DNA of 64,000 nt from Glycine soja (taxonomy: Eukaryota; Streptophyta; Magnoliopsida; Fabales; Fabaceae): NCBI RefSeq assembly GCF_004193775.1, contig NC_041019.1:35464827-35528826 (forward strand). The letters are read 5' to 3'. The notes beneath the pieces are model-generated. The model was not told the DNA's origin, did not search any database, and saw nothing but the letters and a program-made list of their open reading frames with translations. The stretch's first letter is position 1. The number at the start of each line of letters is the position of its first letter. A program made the translations under genes and the position numbers. Below are positions 11,228 through 23,400 of the stretch, piece after piece.

Positions 11228-11530
11228 TAAGATTGAATTGAAATGTTTTGATATAGACTTTGTTATGTTGTGAGTAATATTGAAGAAGGAAAAAAAGAGA
11301 AGTGATAGACACAAAAGGAGAATGCTCTTCTTTCTCCAAATCATTAATTTTGCTGACGCGAGAGCGTAATAGTGAGGAGTAAGATTGAATTGAAATGTTT
11401 TGATATAGGTTTTGTTATGTTATGAGTAACATTGAAGAAGGAAAAGAGAAGTGATAGACACAAAAGGAGAATGCTATCCTTTTTCCAAATCATCAATTTT
11501 GTTGACATGATAGCATAATAGTGAGGATCT
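11228..11530. repeat. Tandem duplication of about 150 bp
   Basis: Two adjacent copies (11228-11380 and 11381-11528) share GATTGAATTGAAATGTTTTG, GAAGTGATAGACACAAAAGG, CCAAATCAT and the AGCRTAATAGTGAGGA end. A third, partial copy of the right half lies at 8576-8650, on the other side of the gypsy element. The function is unknown; each right end runs into a TTTTATATATTAT sequence. Confidence 0.75.
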
Positions 11531-13463
11531 CAGCTTTTATATATTATAAATAGATAAATGACTTGTGTGTAGCAACACTTGATTTTATTTTCTTATAATA
11601 TTTATATATTTTAATTTTTTCCCTAAAAAATGTAATTTATTAATTACAAAATAATAAGGAACACATTAAAAATTACAAGAATATAAAAGATAGTGAAATA
11701 ATTTTTTTTACAAGACTCATGTTATTAGAATGATAATACACAATTATAAATGATTTTTTTTTAATTTTTTTTATCTTGGGTCAAAGATCACAAGTGTTTT
11801 TCCATTCATTGAATTAGAGATTAATCCTGTTTGTGATTACAATGTAGTCGCTGCTAATCCAAGGGGATTTTGCATATGAAAAAAATTGAATACAAATTCT
11901 TCCACTAAATAAATTATGTCCCACATGTAAACCTAACAAAGTCTTGTATCATTGCATTAATCCTATGAGTTAAATGGTGAATTTAAAAGAACTTGATGTT
12001 GAATTTGTACATTAAATTCGTGGTTTGTATAGTAATATCACCTATTAAATTAATTTAATATTAAGCATAAGATTCTTTTAATATTAAATTAATTTAATTG
12101 ATAACTTTTTTGTTTTATTTCTCTTCATCCCTGCCTTTTTCCCTCTTAATATTTTTGTAATATTCCTTGGAACTCATCATCCCTTTCCAAGGACAAGAAA
12201 CTCTTACTTGATGCCTCAGTAAATACCCTCTTCTCCATCTACCATTACTATGTCTGTCTCTTGTCTTAATTTCCTCCATCTTTTGAAAATATGGTTTTTC
12301 TTTTTCTTTTGGCAGAATGGGTCTTGGAAATGCTTTTAGGGAAATAGTGATGAGAACAAGGAGTTGATGTTTAGTATAGAGGAACCTCAAAATACTTATT
12401 GAAGTTGAGCTAGAGGTACTTTTCAAGGGTGAGAGGTTCAATGATAAAGGTTGTGATTTGAAAGTGAAGGCTTCCCTTTTCTGGAGATCACGTTGCATAT
12501 ATAAACATGCTGATTTGGTGGCACATGTACTAAATTCAAGTTTTATTTAAGTGACTCGGAGTCTATTTATTTTAAAGTTGGATAAAATTGATTTTCATAT
12601 GCAGCCAAAGAAGCAACAAACACCTTTATATATAATATTATAACTAGACGTGTCTTTTTTATTAGATGGATATAAATTCATTCAGGCAAGTGTTGAAGTT
12701 TGTCAAGCGTGGCAACATATTTGGAAGGCAATTTTATGAAGTTAAGAATTGTTGAGGTGAGTATATACTAGTTATTCATTATAAACTGGAACTTTGGTTT
12801 TAAGCTTTTATTTTACTCCATTAATTCATTTTAAGCAAAAGAGTATTGATAATGATTTTTTGTAAACATTATGCTCTTTGATTTTTGAACATTGGTATTT
12901 TTTTTTCCTTTTTTTGATATTTGGATATTTGACATCTCTGGTGTAATTAGTTTAGGTTGATAAACTACTAGCACTTGGGATCAATGTAATATGAGAAATT
13001 TGTTCTTAGTAAATTAATTATACTTGGATGACATACTTTAGACGTTAACTTTTAAGGTTTTCTATATGTGAATATTAATCTACGTAGATGAATGAAGAAC
13101 CAAATAATATTAATTGAAATGCATTAAAATATTTGTTTAGGCTTTTAATGAAGATCACAGGGAGGGAAATAAAAAGACCTGCATATATATATATATATAT
13201 ATATTATTTTAGAAAATGACATTCTATATGGGTTGTCCAGTAACCGATGTTTGATGTTGAAAGTGACTATACAACATTGGTTATAAGAAAAACTGATGTA
13301 GAAAAGACACTTTCTACATGGATTTTATGCAAAACTGTCTTTGAAAGACACTTTCTACAATGGTTTAAAAACTATCATCAAAAGCATTCAACTTTCAATA
13401 AAGGTAATTTCGACATCGATTAAAAACCATCATTAAATTCCTTTCAGAGTTGTCATTGAAAGA
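11531..13463. other. AT-rich sequence with one unexplained ORF
   Basis: A 127-codon minus-strand ORF at 12115-12498 is rich in Lys, Arg and Ser and matches nothing I recognise. Nothing supports its expression. An (AT)n run lies near 13182-13204. From about 13210 to 13463 short repeated phrases such as GACACTTTCTACA suggest subterminal repeats of the CACTA-type end that follows. Confidence 0.35.
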
Positions 13464-13479
13464 TTTTTTTGTAGTAGTG
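13464..13479. mobile_element. CACTA-type transposon terminus
   Basis: The plus-strand end TTTTTTTGTAGTAGTG is the complement of CACTACTACAAAAAAA, the terminal inverted repeat of plant CACTA (En/Spm-like) elements, including soybean Tgm-type elements. The repeated GACACTTTCTACA phrases at 13300-13360 could be its subterminal repeats. The opposite terminus was not found, so the extent is unknown. Confidence 0.5.
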
Positions 13480-13499
13480 TGCCACCAATTATTGTACAA

Positions 13500-16308
13500 C
13501 TCATAGATAAGTAAGCTGATGTGTTTGGAGAACTGAATGGGTTACCTCCTTCCAGGCCTAGGTTTGATCATCAAATTCCCTTAAAAGAAGGGACCAATCC
13601 ATTTAGCCTCTGACCTTATAGGTATTCAGTAATTTAGAAGGACATTGTGGATAACCTTGTTGATGTTATGTTGCAACAAGGAATTATTCAACATGGCAAT
13701 AATCCTTTTGCATCCTCGGTTGTTTTAGTGGGGAAGAAAAATGGTTCTTGAAGGTTATGTGTTGACTATAGGAGACTTAATCAACACACAATTAAAGACA
13801 AATTTCCTATTCCCTTGATAGAGGACTTAATGGATGAACTAGACAGATCTATAATTTTTCTGAGCTTGATTTAACTTTTGGCTATCATCAATTGAGAATG
13901 GTAGCTACTGAGGAGTATAAGACAACCTTCAAAACACATTGGAAACTATGAAACTTAGTGATGCCTTTTGGGCTCACTAATGCACCTACAACTTTTCAGG
14001 TTCTAATGCATAATGTGTTCCATCCTTCTTTAAGAAGATTCATCGTCATCTTCTTTGATGACATTCTCGTTTACAATCCAACTATAGAGGATTATGCTAC
14101 TCATTTGGAACTTGTGTTCCAAATTAACAAGGAGCATAAAATTTTCTTAAAGAAGGATAAATGTTGCATTGCCATTTCCAAGGTTGAGTATCTAGGACAC
14201 TTCATTACTAAGGAAGGTGTGTCTACTGACCCTTCTAAGGTATAAGCTGTAGCAACCTGGCCACAACCTTCTAACATCAATAAATTGAGAGCTTTCCTTG
14301 GCCTTGATAAGTACTATAGAAGGTTTGTGCTTTACTTTGGAAAAATTTCCAAGCCACTTAATGACATGTTGAAGAAAAAAAACTTCCATTAGAATGACGA
14401 TTCAGTTGCTACATTCCAAGCCTTGAAGTAGGCCTTTATTCTAGCTTTTGTCCTGGCACTCCTTAATTTTTCTAAGCCATTTGTGGTTGAGAAAAATGCC
14501 TCTAGTACTACCATTGGTGCAATACTTATGCAGGACAGACATCCAATTGCCTATATTAGCAAATCCTTGGGTCCAAAACAACAAGTAATGTCTATTTATG
14601 AGAGGAAACTCCTTTGCTACTGTATATATAGTCCAAAGATAGGGCACTTATTTGTCTCAAAACCCTTTTGTCATTAAAATAGATCAAAAGAGCATCAAAT
14701 TTTTGTTAGAGTAGCGACTTAACACCCCTTTTCAACAGGCATGGATGTCCAAGCTCATGGGATTTGATTTTGAAATCCCATATAAGGAAGGGGTGGAAAA
14801 TAAGGCTGCAAATGCTCTTTCCAGGAAATCTAGGCCTGAACTACTACCAATGATGCTTGACAATGCATAGGAGGGTTTGTTTGACAGTATTAAGGTCTCT
14901 TGGCACCAAGATCCTTCATTGTAGACAACCATTAAGGATTTGCATTCGAACCCTACATCACACTCCAAGTGTACTTGGTACAAGGATGAATTAAGAAGAA
15001 AAGGCAAGCTAGTTAATGGGGTTGATTACAAAATCAAGAAGCCGATTCTTCATTGTTTACATGATTCCCCGTTTGGTGGTTATTCGAGTAGATATGTAAC
15101 AACAACTAGGGTGAAGTCACTTTTCTTTTGGAAGGACATGAACAAAGATATTCAACAATCTTGTCATAGAAGCAAACCAGATTTAGTTGCATCTCCTGGT
15201 CTGTTCCAGCCTCTCCCAATTCCTAGCAAGGTTTGGAATCACATCAACATGGACTTCATTGAAGGTTTGCCTTCTTTAGTGAGAAAACAAGTTATCTTCG
15301 TGGTAGTGGATAGGTTGACCAAATATGCTCATTACTTGTGTCCGTATCCCACCCTTATACTGCCTTTGATGTTGCCCAACTTTTCTTAGATAACATCTTC
15401 AAGTTACATGGCATGCCTAGTACGATTACTAGTGACTGAGACCCCATTTTCCTTAGCAATATTTGGAGTGACTTATTTAAGCTTCAGGGAGTTTGCTTAA
15501 ATAAATCTACTACATATCACCCTCAATTTGATGGGCAAACTAAGATTGTCAATAAATGCCTTGAAACATATCTCTGTTGTATGTGTTCCGAGAAGCCTTC
15601 CTCATAGTCTAAGTGGTTATCTTTAGCTAAGTGGTGGTACAATACCAATTTCCATTTAGCAATTCAAACTACCCCTTATGAAGTAGTTTATGGCCCGCTG
15701 CCTTCCATTCACCTTCCTTATCTTCTCAGAGAGTCCTCCATAGTGGATAGAACTTTAAATGCTCGAGAGGTTGTCATCAAGATCTTGCAATTTCATCTCC
15801 CGAGGGCTCAGAATCACATGTCTCAACAAGTTGAAAAACACATGGGTGATAGGAGTTTCACAATTGGTGACTTTGTTTACCTCAAGTTGAAACCTTATAG
15901 ACAACATTCTATTTACCACGACATTTTTCACAAGCTTCTTCCAAAGTTTTATGGTCCTTTCAAGGTGATTGATAGTATTGGCAAGGTTGTTTAACAACTG
16001 GAGTTACCTTCATCTGCTACAATACATAATGTCTTCTATGTATATAAATTAAAATTATGTTGATACCCCACTACCAATTCAATTTAGTCCCTCCATCTTA
16101 CTGCAACTGTCCTGAATCCTCAATGAGAACCAAAGGTTATTTTGGATAGGAAATGGTTAAAAGAGGTCGTGTGGCAGCTACCAAAGTGTTGATCAAGTGG
16201 AAAAATTTTCAGGTAGAGCAAACTACTTAGGAGTTCTACTATGATCTTTTTAAGAAGTTTCCTAACTTCCACAGTTGAGGTTAAGGGTGTTCTTGTAGGG
16301 GAGGGTAT
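13500..16308 (+). pseudogene. Decayed chromovirus-like Ty3/gypsy pol
   Basis: The piece runs from the RT N-terminus (RPRFDHQIPLKEGTNPF near 13555) through GIIQHGNNPFAS, LCVDYRRLN, KDKFPIPLIEDLMDEL, MPFGLTNAPTTFQ and FFDDILVY (14055). It continues through RNase H (about 14460-14870) and integrase (about 14990-15720), with MDFIEGLPS and FVVVDRLTKYAHY. It ends in a chromodomain-like RVAATKVLIKWKNF / FYYDLFKKFPNFH segment (16160-16275). Many frameshifts and stops make it non-functional. Gag, protease and the 5' LTR are missing, and the left break is close to the CACTA end. The C-terminal module suggests the Reina/CRM group of chromoviruses, but placement would need a tree. Confidence 0.8.
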
Positions 16309-16640
16309 TGTTACAGTAATCACTTACTATTAACAATCACCAACTATGCCATGGGTTATTTTCATTTCAAATACTTTGGTATTTTCACATTTTTACCATG
16401 TTAGGAGTTTTATTTTTACTGTGAGGTTGTTTTTCTTGTTACAAGTTGATGTGGCTTGGTGTAGAATATTCCAGATTGTATTGGTAGGGTGTAGTACTCG
16501 TGCTAATTAGCAAGGCTTTGAGCCAAATTAAAAATATCTCATCATCATTCATAAAAATTACTCTTTCTCGTCTAACTAATTCTCTGCACCAAGCTCTATT
16601 CTTCCATTGGGCCTCCTGCTTAAAGCTTAGAATATTTATT
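16309..16640 (+). repeat. 3' LTR of the chromovirus-like element
   Basis: A polypurine tract GTAGGGGAGGG (16296-16305) precedes TGTTACAGTAATCAC, the expected position and form of a 3' LTR start. The right boundary is not clear, because no second LTR copy is present for comparison. Confidence 0.5.
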
Positions 16641-16679
16641 GATTCTCCCTAAAAATCCAAATATGTTAAGACATCTCTA

Positions 16680-18244
16680 TGAGTTGTGACCAAAGCGGAA
16701 AATTTGTCCCCTAGCATAAAGTAACATGTTCAAAATATTATTCAAATAATACAGAAACCCATGTCCCAACGTCACATCCTATTAGAGAATTATGTTTCAG
16801 CTTCCTCTAGCATGAGGTTCTCCATAGCCATCCACCTAACCATCTGTTCCCATGAACACAAAATTCGAGATCATCACATGATCCAAACACAAACAACACA
16901 CAGGGAGTGAGTTATCACATTCCTAACTAATAGAGAGAAACAAAACAACATAGATATACATATCATATAAATGAAATACAACTTACTTCAACACAACTCA
17001 TGCCATTCCACCACTTATCGCATAACATCACATCTCAACGCTACACGTCTCACACATTTTCACATCTTTCATGTACTCAAGGATCAAAACACAATATCAC
17101 TCAACCAATCAATATTGATCAATACACAAGTGTTATGCAACAAATATACCAAGACTCAATCTTATATGCAATGTGGTACCATGTCAATGAAAAACCTCGT
17201 TGGGCGCCCAGGAGTACATGACAAGACAGACCACACACTGGTAAGTCAAGTCACTTTCAATAGGTAAAGTCATAGGGAGACCAGTCAGGGTCACTCTGTT
17301 TTGTAAGAATGCTTCAACCATATGGCATCAACATAGGCTTCAAGAAACATTCAAATCAAGTGTATTTACCCCCAAGGTCTACACTCCAAAGAGTCCGTTA
17401 GGGCCTCTCCCTCTTGATTTAGGTCCAACTTAGAAAATATTTTAGCACGGATACTCTATCTATGAACTATACACAACACACTACTTCTCAATTGTTCTCA
17501 AAATAATTTTAACTTGTCGCGCCTCAAAGTGATTAAACTTGTTGGGTTCCCACAGTGGATCTCATCGCAATACTCGTCACGCATTAACTCATCACGCTTA
17601 AAGGGTCCTAGAGTTGTGTGATTGTATATTTCATAGCTCACAACTCAATGCACACAACAACTCAATGCACACAACATCTCAATACACATGTGTGATCTCA
17701 CAATTTAACACATACTCAACTTGTCACTTACACATAGTTCATCACATATTTAATTTGTCACTTACTCACAATTTCAATCACAATTTCATGATCTCAATAC
17801 AACAATTTATCATGCTAATTTAGTAAATCTTATCCAAAATACAAACAATTTATACAAAAATACTTCTCACAACATGGGGAGTAAAACCCCTCAAATAATT
17901 TCACATAATCATATCAAAATCAAGGAATCAAAATCGTAGGCCAAAAACACGAAAACAACAAGAGCACTCAATTTTATCAACCAATTCACATCAGGACATC
18001 AATTGGTCTGTCAAACACAATAGTGTCGTAATTATAATCATAAAAGGAAGAATTATAATTCAATAAGCATCCCAAAATAAATTCAAATTTAATCCTTTAA
18101 GGATCCCTACACATGTTCATTCTAACCCTAATTGCGATAAACTCATCCTCTACCTCTAAGTTGGCCCACGTGTGTAGTCCGGTAGTGATAACGATGCCTC
18201 TAGTGCTTCCTTAAGATTCCTCAACCTTTTTCTCTGGTTTCTCT
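16680..18244 (-). repeat. Left part of a family-A LTR split by a Tat-like element
   Basis: The sequence aligns with 4100-7090 of the first family-A LTR (minus its insert). Shared phrases include TCACATCCTATYAGAG, CCTCTAGCATGAGGTTC and CTCGT...TTAAAGGGTCYTA. It stops at 18244, in the middle of the LTR, where TTATCGCAACC of another element begins. The missing remainder appears 17 kb away at 35598-36308 in the same orientation. Its outer end has decayed. Confidence 0.75.
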
Positions 18245-18425
18245 TATCGCAACCTATTGTACAACGCGACGACAAAAGCAAATAAAAGAAAGCACGTTCG
18301 TCTCCTAGGGAGAAAACGAGTGGGAGTCGCCACCAACATTTATTTGAGGAACATGTTAGAAAAACCAAAAGAGGTCTGCGAATTTTGAAAAGAAAGGTTC
18401 AGGAGTTGTTTACGCATAGGGAAGG
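18245..18425 (-). repeat. Outer part of the Tat-like 3' LTR, left of the Athila-like insertion
   Basis: It matches 54213-54396 of the other Tat-like LTR (CGCAACC..., CGCCACCAACRTTTATTTGAGG, GGTTC.GGAGT). It ends with the target site GAAGG at 18421-18425, which recurs at 28803-28807. Confidence 0.8.
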
Positions 18426-19577
18426 TGATGTGCCATCATTTTCTTCTATTTTCTAAACCCTTTTTGCACCATTTTAATTACTGATTGGTCTTAATTGTCA
18501 ATTAATCAGGCAGTTTTATTATTTGGGCTCATTTAGCTAATTTGATGTTTTTAATCTAATTTCAGGAATTAATGAAACATTGGGCTTAATCCGGATTTTG
18601 GTTATGGATTTGAAGAGGGCAAATAAAGCAGCGCTTACCTTAGTTAATTTCTAATTAGGAAATTTCGCAATTTTATTTTATGTTGTTCAGTGTTTATTTC
18701 GTTTTGGGCCAGAGTATTGTAATAGGGCCCAGTGACTTTGAGTGACTCTTTTTAAATAGTAGCCTTGGGATTCGTGAAAGGCTATTCTGTTATGCTATTC
18801 ATTATTTAGAGCTTTTGTTTTAGGGTTTTACGTTTTCTGCTTTGATGCTACTGTTCACGTAATGCAATTTTACGTTTTCTGCTTCTAATTACAATTTTGT
18901 TCTTGCTTCTTCTTCTACTCTCATTTACGTTTCTGTTTCATTTACATTTCTGTTCATTTACGTTTCTGTTCATTTACGTTTCTGCTTCATGTTTCATTTG
19001 CGTTTTCTGTTTGAATCCATGGAAGACTAGATTTTCTGGTGTTGTTTCCTTTTGAGGACGAAGCCCAACTCTCTTTGAGGTTTTGCTTGTAATGTGGTTT
19101 CCTGGCAGTTTTCCCTTCACCAGTTATCCCAAATTCATGAATATTAATCAGTGCACGCTTCGTGTTCGATTAATTGCCTCTGAGCCTAACTTGCGTTCAT
19201 GCTTAATGGACGAAGGGCTAACTGGTGTATGTGGTGCCTAATCACGTATTGAAAACCCTAAGTTGATTTTCGCTTAGTAAATTGAAATAGGGTTGGATTA
19301 AGTGGTTGACTGTTAGGGACGAATTCTCCATAACCCAGGATAAGAGAATGACTTCTGAATCAGAGGAAACAACCCGTTTTTAATATTAGTAGTTTCGTAT
19401 TCCAGTTTACTTGTTCTGCTCTTTAATCACAAAACAAACAAACCCCCCTCAATCGTTACTGTTACTGCAAGTATATTATGAACATTTGGTTTGTCAATGC
19501 TCGTTGGGAAACGACCTAGGATCACTTCCTAGTTACTGCATTTTCATGTTTATTTGATTCGGGTACGACCTCGATCA
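18426..19577 (+). repeat. 5' LTR of the Athila-like element
   Basis: It begins TGATGTGCCATC and ends CGACCTCGATCA. Within it a short TTTACGTTTCTGTTCA phrase recurs several times at 18920-19010. It is the same length as the 3' LTR and nearly identical to it. Confidence 0.95.
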
Positions 19578-19581
19578 AATT

Positions 19582-19599
19582 TGGCGCCGTTGCCGGGGA
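19582..19599 (+). other. tRNA-Asp primer binding site
   Basis: TGGCGCCGTTGCCGGGGA begins four bases after the 5' LTR and is complementary to the tRNA-Asp 3' end. The leader from here to 20437 has no other recognisable feature. Confidence 0.95.
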
Positions 19600-20437
19600 G
19601 CAGTGTCCAAAGGTTCATAATAGCTAGCGTTGTGTGTTAAATTCTTCCGTGTTTTATGTTTAATTGTTAGTATTGTGTTAGTATGTGTGTTAGTGTCGTT
19701 TAGTATCTTGATATTTTGTTTAGTGTGTGTTCTGTTTCAGTTTTCCTATTGAGCGCTTCCCCTGTTTCAGTTTTGGGTGTTTTGCTGTGAATAGTGTTTT
19801 GCGACGGACTTAGCGACCATTTCTGCTTGCGGCAAACCAGAGTAGTAGTAGAAATCCCTTAGCGACGGATTTTAGCGACCACCCATGCTGAATCATTTGT
19901 GATTTTTTGTTTTAGTAGCTAGGGTTGTTATTTTTGGCTGAATTTTTTTGTGGTAACTTCTTTTAATCCATATTTTGTGGGAAAAATAGCTAGAGCCTTT
20001 AGTTTGGTCAGATTTGAAAGTTCCAAAAAACTAGCAAATTTTGTGTTTGTCAAAACTTCAAACGGCCATAACTTTTGCTCCGGTTATCAGAATCGCAATT
20101 ATTATATATGCATTTGGGGTAGAAAAAAATTTCCTACACTATGGTAGCCTGCTGTAGGCTGGTTGAGGTCTCCATCGTTCAAAAAAAGCGATTCTGTCAA
20201 AAGTTTTTTTATTTTTCAAGTTTTATTCACTTATTTTTCTTAACCTACCATTTTTAGCTTTCATAGTTAGACTTTGAATTTTTGTCTGAAATTTTTTGTG
20301 CTATCTTCTCATCATTTTATAAGGTTGCTCACAAAATTTCAAGTCATTTGGATATCATTTGAGGGTAGCTGTAGTTCAAACCTACACCTTTATTTACATG
20401 ACAAGGCAACTAGTTGTGTGCATGCTGAATGTAGTGT

Positions 20438-23400
20438 ATGACTAGAGGCAATCCATCTGACTTACAACCCTTTGATCCTGAGATAGATAGGACATTTCAC
20501 AGATTAGTTAGGCATCATTTTATACCTTTTGATCATTCTGAGCATTCCATTACTGGTGAATCTGTGCATTCTGTTATTGGTGATTTTGAACATCCTGATC
20601 TTGAGCATTATAATTTTTAGCATTCTGATTCTGAGCATTCTGATTTTGCACATTCTGAGAACATGGCACAACCTCCACCCCGTGAGAGGACTCTAAGGGA
20701 AATGGCTGCACCTGATTTCACCTATGAAAGCTTGTGCATCAAATACCCTGATGAGGATGTCCCATATGTTCTTAAAACTGGACTGATTCTTTTGCTTCCA
20801 AAGTTTCATGGCCTTGCAGGTGAAGACCCGCACAAACATTTGAAAGAATTTCACATTGTCTGCTCCACCATGAAACCCCCAGATGTCCAAGAGGATCACA
20901 TATTTCTGAAGGCTTTTCCTCATTCTTTAGAGGGAGTGGCAAAGGACTGGCTGTATTACCTTGCTCCAAGGTCCATCACGAGCTGGGATGACCTTAAGAG
21001 ATTATTCTTAGAAAATTTTTTCCCTGCTTCCAGGACCACAACCATCAGGAAGGATATCTCAGGTATTAGACAACTCAGTGGAGAGAGCCTGTATGAGTAC
21101 TGGGAGAGATTTAAAAAACTATGTGCCAGTTGCCCCCACCATTAGATTTTAGAGCAGCTTCTTCTCCAATATTTTTATGAAGGACTCAGTAATATGGAGA
21201 GAAGTATGATAGATGCTGCCAGTGGTGGAGCCCTTGGAGACATGACTCCTGTTGAAGCCAGAAATTTAATTGAGAAGATGGCTTCCAACTCCCAGCAGTT
21301 TAGCGCCAGAAATGATGCCATAGTCATTAGAGGAGTGCATGAGGTAGCTACAAACCCATATGCATCATCTGAAATTAAGAAGCTTGAAGGCAAACTGGAT
21401 GCATTGGTTAACTTGGTAACCCAGCTGGCCTTGAATCAGAAATCTGTACCTGTCGCAAGGGTTTGTGGTTTGTGCTCCTCTGCTGACCACCATACAGACC
21501 TTTGCCCTTCCATGCAGCAACCTGGAGCAATTGAGCAGCCTGAAGCTTATGCTGCAAACATTTACAATAGACCTCCTCAACCTCAGCAGCAAAATCAACC
21601 ACAGCAGAACAATTATGACCTCTCCAACAACAGATACAACCCTGGATGGAGGAATCACCCTAATCTTAGATGGTCTAGCCCTCAACAACAACAACAGCAG
21701 CTTGCTCCTTCCTTCCAAAATGTTGCTGGCCCAAGCAGACCATACATTCCTCCACTAATCCAACAACAACAACAACCCCAGAAACAGCCAACAGTTGAGG
21801 CTCCTCCACAACCTTCCCTCGAAGAACTCGTGAGGCAAATGACGTTGCAGAACATGCAGTTTCAACAAGAGACCAGAGCCTCCATTCAGATCTTGACTAA
21901 TCAGATGGGACAATTAGCTACACAATTGAATCAACAATAGTCCTTGAATTCTGACAAGCTACCTTCTCAAGCTATCCAAAATCCCAAAAATGTCAGTGCC
22001 ATTTCATTGAGGTCGGGAAAGCAGTGTCAAGGACCTCAACACGTAGCACCTTCCTCATCTGCAAATGAACCTGCCAAACTTCACTCTACTCCAGAAAAAG
22101 GTGATGACAAAAATTTACCTAACAATTTCTGTGCAGGTGAATCTTCTTCCACAGGTAATTCTGATTTGCAGAAGCAGCACACTCCCCCTCTTCCATTCCC
22201 TCCAAGAGCAGTTTCGAACAAAAAAATGGAAGAGGCAGAGAAAGAGATCTTGGAAACGTTTAGAAAAGTAGAGGTAAACATACCTCTGTTGGATGCAATA
22301 AAGCAAATTCCAAGATATGCTAAATTCTTGAAGGAGCTGTGCACTAATAAGCGGAAGCTTAAAGGAAGTGAACGAATTAGCATGGGCAGAAATGTCTCCG
22401 CATTGATTGGTAAATCTGTTCCTCAAATTCCTGAAAAATGCAAAGATCCAGGTACATTCAGCATACCTTGTATTATAGGGAATAGTAAGTTTGACAATGC
22501 CATGCTAGATTTAGGAGCCTCTGTTAGTGTTATGCCTCTGTCTATTTTTAATTCTCTATCTCTAGGTCCCTTGCAGTCAACTGATGTGGTAATTCATTTA
22601 GCTAATAGAAGTGTTGCCTATCCTGTTGGTTTCATAGAAGATGTCTTAGTTAGAGTTGGTGAACTGATTTTCCCTGTTAATTTTTATATTCTGAATATGG
22701 AGGATGGATTCTCTCAAGGATCAGTTCCCATCATTCTAGGCAGACCCTTTATGAAAACTGCTATAACTAAGATAGATGTATATGCAGGCACACTATCCAT
22801 GGAGTTTGGTGATATAACTGTTCATTTTAATATTCTGGATGCTATGAAATACCCATCTGAAGATCTTTCTGTATTTCGTGCTGAAATAATTGACCATGTT
22901 CTTGATGAATACATGAATGATCTTTATTCTAATCTGCATGCCTCTCACTCTTCATGCATTGAGTCTGAAATTGTACTTGATCATATGTCTGAATTTGATG
23001 TTGAGAGTGAATCTGAGAGTGATATTGATTGCATGTCTGGTGGTGGTGTTTTACCTCTCGAGATTGATTTTATAGAGTCAGATAGGACTAACCATGTTTC
23101 AAGAAGTACACATACCTCTGACTTTCTTTATGAGGTAAAGGCTGAGAAACCATCTCCTTCTACCACTGTCCAGCCGACCACACCAGAATTGAAGCCTCTA
23201 CCGTCAAATTTAAAATACGCTTACTTGGATGATAGCAAGAGTTTTCCAGTGATTATATCTGCCTCCCTTGCTGATGAGAAAGAGGAGAAGTTGTTGTCAG
23301 TTCTTAAGAAGCATAAGAAGGCTATAGGCTGGACCCTGGCGGACATTCCTGGTATTAGCCCATCCACATGTATGCATCGAATAAATTTAGAGGATGGAGC

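Noticed and set aside
12115..12498. 127-codon minus-strand ORF as a gene
   Set aside because: It has no recognisable domain, a composition near that of the surrounding AT-rich DNA and no promoter or splice evidence. Left as unexplained.
14192..15007. Several antisense ORFs over the chromovirus-like pol
   Set aside because: They are shadows of the sense-strand RT, RNase H and integrase, which carry the recognisable motifs.
21365..21718. 117-codon antisense ORF within gag
   Set aside because: It overlaps the Gln-rich gag C-terminus. It is leucine/arginine-rich because it is the complement of CAA/CAG repeats, with no independent support.
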